Below, piece by piece: positions 26,792 through 35,927 of a DNA stretch of 64,000 nucleotides (the stretch's first letter is position 1; the number at the start of each line of letters is the position of its first letter). The DNA is taken from contig NZ_CP150241.1 in the NCBI RefSeq assembly GCF_037975235.1, positions 3,596,001 to 3,660,000 on the forward strand, written 5' to 3'. Both the position numbers and the translations under genes were made by a program. The DNA is from Paenibacillus sp. FSL R5-0341. GTDB taxonomy: Bacteria > Bacillota > Bacilli > Paenibacillales > Paenibacillaceae. The notes beneath the pieces are model-generated. The model searched no databases. It was not told where the DNA came from and was given only the letters and a program-made list of their open reading frames with translations.

Positions 26792-26910
26792 TTACCTTCA
26801 CATCGTTTTGGATAAATGTATAAAACCTGCGTTCCATTTGTGCTTGATGCATCATGATCTATTGAAAGCTAACACATACTCTCTTTTGCTACACGTTAAA
26901 AGAAGACAAA

Positions 26911-26939
26911 CAGGCCAACCAGACTGCCTGGCTGACCTG
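26911..26939 (-). terminator. terminator after pucB
   Basis: A 12-bp stem with two G-T pairs (CAGGTCAGCCAG on the minus strand) and a short loop is followed by a T-rich tract. It separates pucB from the pucCDE promoter. Confidence 0.75.
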
Positions 26940-26984
26940 ATCATGTTATTAAATTATACATAGTTAATAATCTTCTCCTGTTAT

Positions 26985-27626
26985 TTAGTCTGTCTGCTTC
27001 GACTCGTATACATAATTCAGAATACGTTCCAATTCCGGTTCTGTATCCGCATCCCAGAAACTAGTCTCAGACAGTGGTACATGTACACCTGAATAGTTAG
27101 CGCTACGCATAATCTTGCGTGCCCCCTCATCTCCATGCAAGGACAATAGAGGGCCGAACATATGGGAGCGAAAAGCAACGGGCGGTTTACCACCCTCACC
27201 GTCGGTAGCTGCGACATAGTCACTCAGCTTGTGGGTAGCCAGTGCTGTGGTCACCAGATTGATATCCTGTGCTTTTAATAAAGGCTGATCCCCCAGAAGC
27301 ATGAGAATGCCCTCCGGTTTGTACTCCATGGCGGACAATACGCCAGAATGAAGAGAGTTTGCCATGCCGAAAGCATAGTCAGCACAGACCACAATTCGAA
27401 GTCTCGCTGTAGGATGATAGGCATACGTGGCAGAATCAAACCATTTTAATGGTAGCCATGCGAGCGAATCTTCCGGTTTGACCACACAGACCACTTGATC
27501 CAACTCCGAATTCAACGCAGCTTCCAGTGACCATGCAGCCAGTGACCTTCCGTCAGGCATGATAACCGAGAGTTTATCCCGACCAAGGCGACGACTCTTA
27601 CCTGCTGCCAGAACTATGCCCGTCAT
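26985..27626 (-). CDS. pucB: molybdopterin cytidylyltransferase-like protein
   Basis: The 213-residue product is a MobA/MocA-type nucleotidyltransferase with the nucleotide-binding motif VLAAGKSRRLGRDKL (residues 4-18) and the metal-binding GDQPLL near residue 100. MocA enzymes attach CMP to molybdopterin for xanthine dehydrogenase-type enzymes, and PucB has this role in Bacillus. The start chosen is the ATG at 27626, inside the end of pucA (29-bp overlap), so expression is coupled. It is the last gene before a terminator. Confidence 0.87.
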   Translation of the reverse strand: MTGIVLAAGKSRRLGRDKLSVIMPDGRSLAAWSLEAALNSELDQVVCVVKPEDSLAWLPLKWFDSATYAYHPTARLRIVVCADYAFGMANSLHSGVLSAMEYKPEGILMLLGDQPLLKAQDINLVTTALATHKLSDYVAATDGEGGKPPVAFRSHMFGPLLSLHGDEGARKIMRSANYSGVHVPLSETSFWDADTEPELERILNYVYESKQTD

Positions 27627-28878
27627 TCGCATGTACAACGCTCCCCTTCTGCGACTCGGAACTCAAGGAAGAGACCTTATGTTTACACGCGATCAATTCA
27701 GCAGCAATGCTGATGGCAATCTGTTCGGGACCGTCCGCTCCGATACTTAGACCAACGGGAGAGTGTATATTTCTCAAGGATGGTAAACCATCAAGCAGGC
27801 GGGCCGTTCGTGTTTTGGAACCCATGATACCAAGGTACGCATACTCACAGTTCACCAGCATCTCCAACAGTTCACGTTCGCGTGGGAAATTGTGACTCAT
27901 TAGAATCAGATAATCCCGATTGTTCACGTTTAACAGAGGCATAATCTCACGTGGGAAACCAAGTACAAATTCAGCTTCAGGGAACCGCTCCGAGGTGCAT
28001 AAGGACTCTCGCCAATCCGCTACAACCACACGGAATCCTGCGGATCGGGCGAGTCTGGCAACAGGAATAACATCATTCCCGGCTCCGATGATAATCAGGC
28101 GAGGTATAGGCGTGTACAGCGAAGTATGTTGCTGCGGGAGGTTCCAGGGATTCGTTGAAACCGTGTTGTTTGTCGCTAATTCAGCGTCAGCCTCAGATAT
28201 ATGTTGTGAATTAGCGGATAGATGGGAAGAGTGATATCCGTTTGACGTAGCAGATGCCACTTCAGGCACAAGCGTAAGGCGAGGTATTTCGGGAGAATAT
28301 TGTGTTGATGTTGTATGTTCATGCTTGGTATTTCCGCTGCTGTGTTGTTCATCACCCTGCAATGGCGATTGATTATGATTCGCCCCGCGATCATGACGAA
28401 GGACGAGCGAAGGACGTAAAATTGACTTTTGCCCCTTTTCCATGGACTCAATCCGTTTCCAGCCATATTGCACCTTCGTATAATCATCTTGGAACATTCG
28501 GGTTAACGCTGTTGTAGCCCCGGATTGCAAACACTCATGCATCTTCTGCAACGTATGTCGGAGTTCACCACATACAGGTTCAAGCAACACAACAACGAGT
28601 CCACCGCACCCGATCGTCTCACCCCATGACAGATCATCCTCAGGACGCATATCGTATTCCGCGAATTCCATCTGTTTCGTATCCAGTACATGGCTCACCC
28701 GGGCCTGAAGATCACTCTCCAGGCATCCCGGACTGATACTGCCATACATTATGCCACCCTCGATCAACAGCATAGAGACTCCCTGCTTACGGTAAGCATG
28801 ACCCTCTACCTTGATCGCTGTTGCGAGCACGCAGCGCGTTTCGCGGGCTGCGATTGCACACAGATCATGCATTTCCAT
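27598..28878 (-). CDS. pucA: XdhC-family xanthine dehydrogenase maturation factor
   Basis: From the ATG at 28878 (GGAG 6 nt upstream) the protein has 426 residues. The N-terminal XdhC domain (about 1-110) includes GSISPGCLESDL and a GCGG motif that could bind the cofactor. The C-terminal Rossmann domain (about 260-400) starts with LIIIGAGNDVIPVARL and ends with GIMGSKTRTARLLDGL. XdhC proteins carry and sulfurate the molybdenum cofactor for xanthine dehydrogenase. Between the domains lies an unusual Ser/Thr/His/Asn-rich linker of about 85 residues. A TTG at 28920 overlapping the deaminase stop is an alternative start. Confidence 0.87.
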   Translation of the reverse strand: MEMHDLCAIAARETRCVLATAIKVEGHAYRKQGVSMLLIEGGIMYGSISPGCLESDLQARVSHVLDTKQMEFAEYDMRPEDDLSWGETIGCGGLVVVLLEPVCGELRHTLQKMHECLQSGATTALTRMFQDDYTKVQYGWKRIESMEKGQKSILRPSLVLRHDRGANHNQSPLQGDEQHSSGNTKHEHTTSTQYSPEIPRLTLVPEVASATSNGYHSSHLSANSQHISEADAELATNNTVSTNPWNLPQQHTSLYTPIPRLIIIGAGNDVIPVARLARSAGFRVVVADWRESLCTSERFPEAEFVLGFPREIMPLLNVNNRDYLILMSHNFPRERELLEMLVNCEYAYLGIMGSKTRTARLLDGLPSLRNIHSPVGLSIGADGPEQIAISIAAELIACKHKVSSLSSESQKGSVVHANDGHSSGSR

Positions 28879-28920
28879 ATCGGTCTCCATCCTTTCTGGA
28901 ATCGCATAAGCTTCCTTCAA

Positions 28921-30243
28921 TCAGATGCGCTTCATTAATCTCGCAATGCTCTTATCCGACTCACGCAGCACAATGCCACGATCGATCGTCTGAATCTTAC
29001 GATTTTTGAGCACGATACTTCCATCGATAATCACGGTGTCCACACAGCTTCGTGTTGCAGAATACACTACGCGGGAATAGACATCCGTCTCATAGGAAGG
29101 ATACGTGTGGAAATCATCCAGATCCAGCAGCAGCATATCTGCCTTTTTGCCCACTTCGAGACTGCCGATTTCCTTCGACAAGCCGAGCACCTCTGCACCA
29201 CCCATAGTAGCCATACGCAATACCGTCCGTGCATCCATCACCGTTGGGCCATGAGGAATCTTCTGCATTAGGGCCGTGAGGCGCATCTCCTGAAACATAT
29301 CCAGATTGTTGTTGCACGCGGCACCATCGGCCCCGATCCCAACCGCGATCTGACGATTCAGCAGATCCGGAATATCCGCTACCCCGGAGGAAAGTTTCAT
29401 ATTCGACCCAGGACAGTGAGTGACTTTGACACCGCGCTTGCGGATGATCTCCTTCTCTTCCTCACTCAGCCATACACAGTGGGCCAGCACCAATCTTGGG
29501 GTAGCCAGACCGATATGATCAAGGTATACGATGTTGCGCATTCCGCGTTCGTGTTCTACCAGTTCGATCTCTCCGCGATTCTCGGAGGCATGGGTATGGA
29601 CTTTGACATGATATTTATTGGACAGGTCGCGCACCTCTACCAGCAATTCTTCGGTACACGATACTACGAAGCGTGGACAGAAAGCATATTGAATGCGACC
29701 TCCGCCAAAACCGTTCCATTTCTCTAGCAGATCCACACTCTGTTGCAGTGAAGTTGCTGTATTCTCACGCAAGGGTTCGGGAACCTCGTCTCCATGATCC
29801 ATCATCACCTTGCCGGAAATGACCCGGATGCCACTCTGTGCCATCGCCTGAAACGCCGAGTCTGTGTGATGTACCGTCTCCATATCCAGAATGGTCGTGG
29901 TTCCGCTGGAGATCAATTCCCCGAGTCCAAGCATTGCCGAATAATAGACGGACTCCTCATCATGCGCTGCTTCCAGCGGCCAGATGCGTTGACGGAGCCA
30001 ATCCATCAGTTCCAGATCATCCGCACGTCCACGGAACAAGGTCTGACACAGATGAATATGCGTCTGGATAAAACCTGGCAGCAGCACTTTACCGCGAGCA
30101 TCAATGACCTGATCAGCCTGAACGTCGATGTGCGCTGCAATCTCCTTGATTTTGTTATCCTCGATCAATAGATCTCCGATGAACACTTCCTCTTCTGCAT
30201 TCATCGTCACAAGCTGTGCGCCCTTCAGCAGGATCGTTCCCAT
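28921..30243 (-). CDS. amidohydrolase-superfamily deaminase, possible purine deaminase
   Basis: The 440-residue protein belongs to the TrzA/AtzB/SsnA group of metal-dependent deaminases. Metal ligands are visible as HIH (His62, His64), a histidine in VHTHASE near 217, a histidine in LAHCVWL near 254 and an aspartate in GIGADGAACN near 305. The group contains guanine, 8-oxoguanine, adenosine-type and S-adenosylhomocysteine deaminases. Its place directly before pucA, inside the purine cluster, favours a guanine deaminase supplying xanthine, but a 5'-deoxyadenosine or methylthioadenosine deaminase cannot be excluded. Its stop abuts the pucA region, so they are co-transcribed. Confidence 0.78.
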   Translation of the reverse strand: MGTILLKGAQLVTMNAEEEVFIGDLLIEDNKIKEIAAHIDVQADQVIDARGKVLLPGFIQTHIHLCQTLFRGRADDLELMDWLRQRIWPLEAAHDEESVYYSAMLGLGELISSGTTTILDMETVHHTDSAFQAMAQSGIRVISGKVMMDHGDEVPEPLRENTATSLQQSVDLLEKWNGFGGGRIQYAFCPRFVVSCTEELLVEVRDLSNKYHVKVHTHASENRGEIELVEHERGMRNIVYLDHIGLATPRLVLAHCVWLSEEEKEIIRKRGVKVTHCPGSNMKLSSGVADIPDLLNRQIAVGIGADGAACNNNLDMFQEMRLTALMQKIPHGPTVMDARTVLRMATMGGAEVLGLSKEIGSLEVGKKADMLLLDLDDFHTYPSYETDVYSRVVYSATRSCVDTVIIDGSIVLKNRKIQTIDRGIVLRESDKSIARLMKRI

Positions 30244-30290
30244 GCCAATCTCCCCTATCTGTGTCTGTCTATATCGTTCAACTTATACAT

Positions 30291-30340
30291 ATTTACACTT
30301 GTACTCCGATGACAGATTAACCTTCCGATCACTGTCTGTT
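30291..30340 (+). repeat. dispersed intergenic repeat, copy 2
   Basis: The block matches 12236-12287 over about 50 bp with a few substitutions and a one-base gap. It fills the gap between the Ntn-hydrolase gene and the deaminase gene, running to the Ntn-hydrolase stop. Confidence 0.6.
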
Positions 30341-31934
30341 ACCATCCAATAGCCATTCCATCGCCTCTGGGGTCTGCTGCGCCGCTAATCATGCCGTCCT
30401 CAAGAATGACAATGCCTTGAGACTGTCCCATAATACCGTCCCACGGCGCTCTGGCTTCAACGTTATGTCCCCACTGGGCAAGGGTTGCACACACGTCATC
30501 ATGATATCGGTTCTCCACACGCATCGTATCGCCTTCTTCACCCCAGGTACGTCCGTACACCCAACGCGGCAGGCTGATCGCTTCCTGGATGTTAAGCCCG
30601 TAATCAAGTACTCCGGTAAGCACGGATAATTGCGTCTGTGGCTGACCTTCGCCTCCCTGCGTGCCCACGAGCATATAAGGTTTGCCATCTCGTGTAACGA
30701 GGCCCGGCATGAGGGTATGGAATGAGCGTTTATTCGGTTCCAGTACGTTGGCATCTCTCGGATCTAAGGAGAAAAACGACCCCCGGTTCTGCATGATAAC
30801 CCCCGTATCCCCCGGAACATACGCCGCACCGAAGTCAAAATACAGGCTTTGGATGAAGGAAACGGCATTGCCTTCGCTATCGACAACCGCTGCATACGCC
30901 GTGTCCTGACCTATCGTTTTGGACAAAAACGGCTGTGCCACAGGTGGAGCAGCCTGAATCTCATTCCACAATTGGTCTCCGTAAGCCTTGGATAATAGAT
31001 GGTCCAGCGGAATGTCCCTGAAATCCGGGTCCGTCAGATAACGGTCACGATCCCGAAACGCCTTTTTCACCACTTCCGCCATCAGATGATAGAATTCCGG
31101 TGAGGTGCGTGCAACAGAGGACAGATCCGTATGCTCCAACATATTTAACATCATCAGCATCGAGAATCCCTGCGAGTTGGGCGGCATCTGATGAACTTCA
31201 TAGCCACGATACCCCGTACTAACGGGTTTCACCCACTCGCCACGATGACCCGCAAAGTCCGCTGGTGCAAGCATGCCCCCATCCTCACGAATAGCCGAAG
31301 TCATACGATCCGCAAGCTCCCCTGTATAAAAAACATCTCGCCCTCCCGTCTGAATCAGACGAATGGAGGTAGCGAGTTCAGGCTGAATCAGCAGCTCGCC
31401 TTCCTGCAAAAGTGTACCCGACGGGGCAAATACCGCTCGCAGAGGTGTATGACCCAGTATGAAATATTCATCCCTTTCCATCCACAGGCGGAGATTTCGG
31501 GATACAGGGCATCCTTTTTCCGCATACTGCACGGCAGGTTCAAGCAATTGCTCCCACGGTAACTTTCCGTACCGGGACCAGACTTCCCACCAAGCATCCA
31601 CCATTCCCGGAACCGTGATGGCACTAAGCACACCGCGCTGAGGAATGGCATTCATACCCATCGCTTTGAACGTATCGGCATGAATGCCTGCGGCTGAGCG
31701 GCCACTTCCGTTATAGGCGGTAATCTCACCGCTCGTTCCATCATGAATCAGGAAGAAGGCGTCCCCGCCAAGTCCGGTCATATGCGGATATACCACACCT
31801 AGTGCTGCACTGACCGCAACAGCAGCATCGTAAGCATTCCCGCCTTGCTGAAGGATGGAGCTACCTACTGCACTCGCCAGGTAATGAGGAGTGGTGACCA
31901 TGACCTCTCTGGAGATTGGCATTTGGTTTAACAT
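30339..31934 (-). CDS. gamma-glutamyltransferase-family Ntn hydrolase, probable oxamate amidohydrolase
   Basis: This 531-residue protein is a GGT-family autoprocessing Ntn hydrolase. The predicted catalytic threonine is Thr345 in IGQDTAYAAVVD, where cleavage would give the two subunits. GTQGGEGQPQTQ near residue 430 is the family's oxyanion and substrate loop. There is no signal peptide, unlike exported GGTs, so it should work in the cytoplasm. The gene overlaps pucG by 7 bp inside an allantoin operon. Known GGT-family enzymes in purine clusters include HpxW, which hydrolyses oxamate to oxalate and ammonia, and PucG produces oxalurate, the precursor of oxamate. A glutathione or acylase role of YwrD type remains possible. 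Confidence 0.75.
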   Translation of the reverse strand: MLNQMPISREVMVTTPHYLASAVGSSILQQGGNAYDAAVAVSAALGVVYPHMTGLGGDAFFLIHDGTSGEITAYNGSGRSAAGIHADTFKAMGMNAIPQRGVLSAITVPGMVDAWWEVWSRYGKLPWEQLLEPAVQYAEKGCPVSRNLRLWMERDEYFILGHTPLRAVFAPSGTLLQEGELLIQPELATSIRLIQTGGRDVFYTGELADRMTSAIREDGGMLAPADFAGHRGEWVKPVSTGYRGYEVHQMPPNSQGFSMLMMLNMLEHTDLSSVARTSPEFYHLMAEVVKKAFRDRDRYLTDPDFRDIPLDHLLSKAYGDQLWNEIQAAPPVAQPFLSKTIGQDTAYAAVVDSEGNAVSFIQSLYFDFGAAYVPGDTGVIMQNRGSFFSLDPRDANVLEPNKRSFHTLMPGLVTRDGKPYMLVGTQGGEGQPQTQLSVLTGVLDYGLNIQEAISLPRWVYGRTWGEEGDTMRVENRYHDDVCATLAQWGHNVEARAPWDGIMGQSQGIVILEDGMISGAADPRGDGMAIGW

Positions 31935-33175
31935 AAGGCGCCCTCCTTCCCTGCATACACATCCATCGCTGCCTGCACCGCTTCACCGGCTGGTAACACA
32001 TGACGATGACGGAGAAGAACAGCTTCCAAAGCTCCGAGCACATGAAGTACGTTTTTTCGTTGGCAGCTGAATCCCATCGTACCGATCCGCCAGATTTGTC
32101 CTTTCAACGGTCCGAATGAACTGGCAATCTCAATGCTGAAATCGTTCAGCAACATGCTGCGCACCGACTCGCCATCGATCCCCTCCGGAATCGTGATACA
32201 AGTGACCACCGGAAGTTTGCTAGACATATCCCCATACAACTGCAATCCCATTCCCTGAATTCCGGCGACCAACGCACGTTCATTCACAAGATGTCTCTGG
32301 AACCTGGCCTCCAACCCTTCTTGCAGCAGAATGCGCAATCCTTCGTGAAGACCATAGAGCATGGAGGTGGCCTCCGTATGGTGGTTCAACCGTGCTGAAC
32401 TCCAGTAATCCTGCAATTGGCTCAGGTCAAAATAATTGCTGGCAATCGTGCGGCCTTCTGCCCGTGCACTGGTTGCGTCTCGGAGTCCGCGTTCAACTGT
32501 TTTGCGGCTCATCAGTTTCTGCTCCACACGACTGTTGTATGTGAGAGGTGCCATCCCTGAAGGAACAGACAGGCATTTCTGCGTGCCGCCCATCACCGCA
32601 TCCAGATGCCAGGCATCCGTCTCCACGGGTGTGCCGCCAATGGTTGCCACAGCATCTACAACGAGTAAGATATCAAGCTCGCGACAGGCTTTGCCTATCT
32701 CGGCAAGGGGTTGCATCTGTCCGGTGGATGTTTCACCGTGAACCATCGCAACCAGACTCGGTTTATGCGTATGAATCGCTTTGATCACCTCTTCCGGATC
32801 AAATACCGTGCCCCATTCCGTTTCAAAAAAGACAACCTCGGCACCACAGCGTTCCGAGATTTCAACTAGCAGATGTCCAAATCGTCCATAGATCGGGACG
32901 AGAACTTTGTCACCGGGCTGGATCAGACTGACCAACACAGCTTCAATGCCTGAACGGGATGTACCATCTACCGGATAACACCACTCGTTGTCTGTCATAT
33001 ATAACTCACGCAGCATCGCCATCGTCTCGTTCATCAAGGATGTGAACTCCGGGTCAAACTGACCCAGGATTGGAAAGGATAACGCTCTAAGTACGCGTGG
33101 ATCAACCTCAACGGGTCCCGGGGTCATAATGGTCCGCAAGGACGGAGATAACTCTTTATAGGTGGACATCTTCAT
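31928..33175 (-). CDS. pucG: (S)-ureidoglycine-glyoxylate aminotransferase
   Basis: The 415-residue product is a class V pyridoxal-phosphate aminotransferase of the alanine-glyoxylate type. It begins with the TPGPVEVDPRVL signature, and the cofactor lysine is Lys200 in GGTQKCLS. PucG transfers the amino group of ureidoglycine to glyoxylate, giving oxalurate and glycine. The gene is directly joined to pucF (stop TGA immediately before its ATG) and overlaps the Ntn hydrolase gene. The role is set by family and by the flanking allantoin genes. Confidence 0.92.
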   Translation of the reverse strand: MKMSTYKELSPSLRTIMTPGPVEVDPRVLRALSFPILGQFDPEFTSLMNETMAMLRELYMTDNEWCYPVDGTSRSGIEAVLVSLIQPGDKVLVPIYGRFGHLLVEISERCGAEVVFFETEWGTVFDPEEVIKAIHTHKPSLVAMVHGETSTGQMQPLAEIGKACRELDILLVVDAVATIGGTPVETDAWHLDAVMGGTQKCLSVPSGMAPLTYNSRVEQKLMSRKTVERGLRDATSARAEGRTIASNYFDLSQLQDYWSSARLNHHTEATSMLYGLHEGLRILLQEGLEARFQRHLVNERALVAGIQGMGLQLYGDMSSKLPVVTCITIPEGIDGESVRSMLLNDFSIEIASSFGPLKGQIWRIGTMGFSCQRKNVLHVLGALEAVLLRHRHVLPAGEAVQAAMDVYAGKEGALC

Positions 33176-34483
33176 TCAACTCCCGTAACCGTATTTATAG
33201 AGTAGCCGGACCAGAACCCGAAAACCGTGCATCAGGTCTGCCTCAGCTGTATATTCAAGTGGATTATGACTAATACCGTCCTGGCTGGGCACAAAGATCA
33301 TAGCTGTTGGACAAGCCGGCTGGAAAATCTGCGAATCATGTCCCGCGCCGCTTGGCATTAACCAGTAGGACAACTGTTCCTTCTCACAGATATCTTGAAT
33401 GTCTGAGATCATCTCGGCATCCATAGGAATGGGCGTCACCGACAGATGTTCTTCCCAGTCCAGTCCGAGCTGCTGCTCGGCTGCGATTCGACTAAAAGCC
33501 TGAAGCATATCCTGCCAGCAGCGATCAATACTCTCCTGCCGGATATGGCGGATATCCAATGAAAATACCGCCCGTGCTGCAACCACATTCCCAACACCCG
33601 GATCGGCTGTAATTCGCCCAACCGTGGCTACCAGCGGTTCTCCTGCTTCCAATGCGATATTCCTAACCGCAGCAATCATCTCGGCTGCTCCGGCAAGTGC
33701 GTCCTTGCGCCAGGACATCGGCGTCGTTCCCGCGTGGTTTGCTTCTCCGCTGATGGTAATACTGAACCGCTTCTGACCTACGATATCGGATACAACTCCA
33801 ATCGAATGTCCGAGGCGTTCCAGAACCTGACCTTGCTCAATGTGAAGTTCAATAAAAGCACCGTATTTTTTCGCAGCGGGTTGATGCACAGTTTCGGGTC
33901 CAAAACCCGCATGACGTATTGCCTGTGCAAATGTAACGCCGTGTTGATCCTTCAAATGCTCTACGTCTTCCAGAGCCGTTATGCCTGTTATACTGCGTGA
34001 ACCCCAATACGCGAAAGGAAAGCGACTTCCCTCTTCTTCACATAGCGATACCACTTGAAGTGTGCGCTTCGGTGCTCCGAAATGCTTCTGTAAATACTCC
34101 AATGCCAGGACTCCAGCTACCACACCGTAAGCACCGTCATACTTGCCACCATACACGACAGAATCAATATGTGATCCGGTCACTATCGGTAATTCTTCAG
34201 CACCAGTCGCTGATTCCTTACCCTCGCCCTTCAGTGTTCCATACAGATTACCGGACTGGTCGAACTCGGGAGACAGTCCTTTCTCCTGCATTTTGGCAGC
34301 AAGGGCACCCTGCGCTTCACACCAAGCCGAGTCATACAACAGTCGTGTAACGCCACCCTGTGCATCCGCACCATATGTCGACAGCCAGTCAAGCATGGCT
34401 TGCAGTTCCACCTGTTCTACATTTGGCAAAGGAATAGGTGGATTATTCGTACCGGATGACCGGTATACTCCAGACTCCGTCAT
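33176..34483 (-). CDS. pucF: allantoate amidohydrolase
   Basis: This 435-residue M20-family protein has the metal and substrate motifs GSHIDSV (near residue 84), KYDGAYG (near 93) and CEEEGSRFP (near 127). GAGHDSQ lies near residue 384. Allantoate amidohydrolase uses manganese to turn allantoate into ureidoglycine, CO2 and ammonia. N-carbamoyl-amino-acid hydrolases share the fold, but the position between pucH and pucG decides the call. The ATG has GGGGGAG upstream and overlaps the pucH stop by 4 bp. Confidence 0.91.
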   Translation of the reverse strand: MTESGVYRSSGTNNPPIPLPNVEQVELQAMLDWLSTYGADAQGGVTRLLYDSAWCEAQGALAAKMQEKGLSPEFDQSGNLYGTLKGEGKESATGAEELPIVTGSHIDSVVYGGKYDGAYGVVAGVLALEYLQKHFGAPKRTLQVVSLCEEEGSRFPFAYWGSRSITGITALEDVEHLKDQHGVTFAQAIRHAGFGPETVHQPAAKKYGAFIELHIEQGQVLERLGHSIGVVSDIVGQKRFSITISGEANHAGTTPMSWRKDALAGAAEMIAAVRNIALEAGEPLVATVGRITADPGVGNVVAARAVFSLDIRHIRQESIDRCWQDMLQAFSRIAAEQQLGLDWEEHLSVTPIPMDAEMISDIQDICEKEQLSYWLMPSGAGHDSQIFQPACPTAMIFVPSQDGISHNPLEYTAEADLMHGFRVLVRLLYKYGYGS

Positions 34484-35883
34484 GGCGTCTCCCCCGTTCC
34501 CGCCTGGATGGGATTAGAGGAGTGGGCTGCAATGTGCTTCCCAATAGGTTCAGGAGATAATCCAGATTCCGAGTTATATACCCGTTGCCCACGACAAAAT
34601 ACGTCTGCAATGCGACAGTTAAATGTACGTCCCACATAAGGGCTCTGTTGATGCGTATAGAGCAGATCCTCCGTGTTCATGGTTGTACTTTTCTCCCAGT
34701 CAATCAGGACGAGATCGGCATCTTTGCCAATTGCAATCTCTCCTTTGCTCTCCAGACCAAGTCTTCTGGCAGGTTGCAGGGAGAGCACTCTTCCGAGCAA
34801 CGGGAGGTCGATATTGCGCTGAAGATGTCCGTCCTCCAGCATGATCAGCAGTGTGCTTTGCGCCCCTGATATACCGCCCCAAATTTCAAAAAAGTTATCG
34901 GATTGTTTCATGGATGGCGGACATGGAGAATGGTCCGAAGCAATAACATCAATCAATTCTGAAGTCAGTGCATCCCATAACTGCTCCTGTTCGGAAGAGC
35001 TGCGAAGCGGTGGAGCGCATTTCGCTACAGCACCTAATCGAACCACATCCTGATCGGTCAGTGTCAGATAGTGAGGGCATGTCTCCGAAGTGACATCCTG
35101 CCCACGCCGTTTGGCTTCTGCAATCAGATCCAGTGCTTCCCTGGTACTAATATGCACAAAATGCAGCGCACACCCGGTCTGTTCACCATACTTCAACGCC
35201 CGGGCAACCGCGACGACTTCGGCTTCCACAGGACGTGACCGGACATAGTCCATGGGTTCAGTCCTTCCCTCCGCAATGCTTTTCGCGCCAAGTTCGGCAA
35301 CCATGCCTTCGTCCTCTGCATGAAGTGCGAGCACACGATTTAATTTTGCAATTTCATTCATTCCGTCCAGTAGTGTATGGTCATCGGCTCTGGCAAAGAT
35401 GTCTTCCCCTTCTCCACCCGGCTCGGACATAAATGCCTTGAATCCGGCAGCACCCAGCCGTGACAGTGGAGCAAGTTCCTCACGATTGCCGGGAACCAAC
35501 CCTCCCCAGAAAGCATAATCAACATACGATTGGTTTACGGCTGCTTTCTTTTTAATCTCCCATGCTTCCGGCCTTGTGGTAGGCGGTACGCCGTTAAGCG
35601 GCATATCGACATAGGTTGTGATTCCCCCTGCGGCAAGGGATGCCGATCCAGACCCGAATCCCTCCCAACTGGCGAGTCCGGGTTCATTGAAGTGAACATG
35701 AATGTCCACTACGCCCGGCATCACCGTAAGGCCTTCAGCTTCTATAAGCCTAGTCGTTTCGCCAGCGGCCAGCCGTGTGGATATGTCTGTTATTTTTTCA
35801 CCAGTAATGCCAATATCCAGTTGCTCTACCCGATCTTTCAGCACCACTCGGGCCCCCCGGATGATGGTATCAAATGTTGTCAT
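34480..35883 (-). CDS. pucH: allantoinase
   Basis: From the ATG at 35883 (GGGAGG upstream) the enzyme has 467 residues and is a cyclic amidohydrolase of the allantoinase/dihydroorotase type. Metal ligands are His62 and His64 in DIHVHFNEPG, a probable carboxylated lysine in GFKAFMSEPG near 145, a histidine in LHFVHIST near 236 and an aspartate in VIASDHSP near 310. It opens allantoin to allantoate. A start 14 codons upstream lacks a good site. It follows pucM with a 44-bp gap. Confidence 0.92.
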   Translation of the reverse strand: MTTFDTIIRGARVVLKDRVEQLDIGITGEKITDISTRLAAGETTRLIEAEGLTVMPGVVDIHVHFNEPGLASWEGFGSGSASLAAGGITTYVDMPLNGVPPTTRPEAWEIKKKAAVNQSYVDYAFWGGLVPGNREELAPLSRLGAAGFKAFMSEPGGEGEDIFARADDHTLLDGMNEIAKLNRVLALHAEDEGMVAELGAKSIAEGRTEPMDYVRSRPVEAEVVAVARALKYGEQTGCALHFVHISTREALDLIAEAKRRGQDVTSETCPHYLTLTDQDVVRLGAVAKCAPPLRSSSEQEQLWDALTSELIDVIASDHSPCPPSMKQSDNFFEIWGGISGAQSTLLIMLEDGHLQRNIDLPLLGRVLSLQPARRLGLESKGEIAIGKDADLVLIDWEKSTTMNTEDLLYTHQQSPYVGRTFNCRIADVFCRGQRVYNSESGLSPEPIGKHIAAHSSNPIQAGTGETP

Positions 35884-35927
35884 ATGGATGACCCTCCCCC
35901 CTGAATCAGAACCGGATGTATGCATAT

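Noticed and set aside
26688..26855. A 55-codon open frame before pucC, overlapping its start (MMHQAQ...)
   Set aside because: No ribosome binding site precedes it, and the clear pucCDE promoter (TTGACG-N17-TATGAT) lies inside it, so the message would not include its start.
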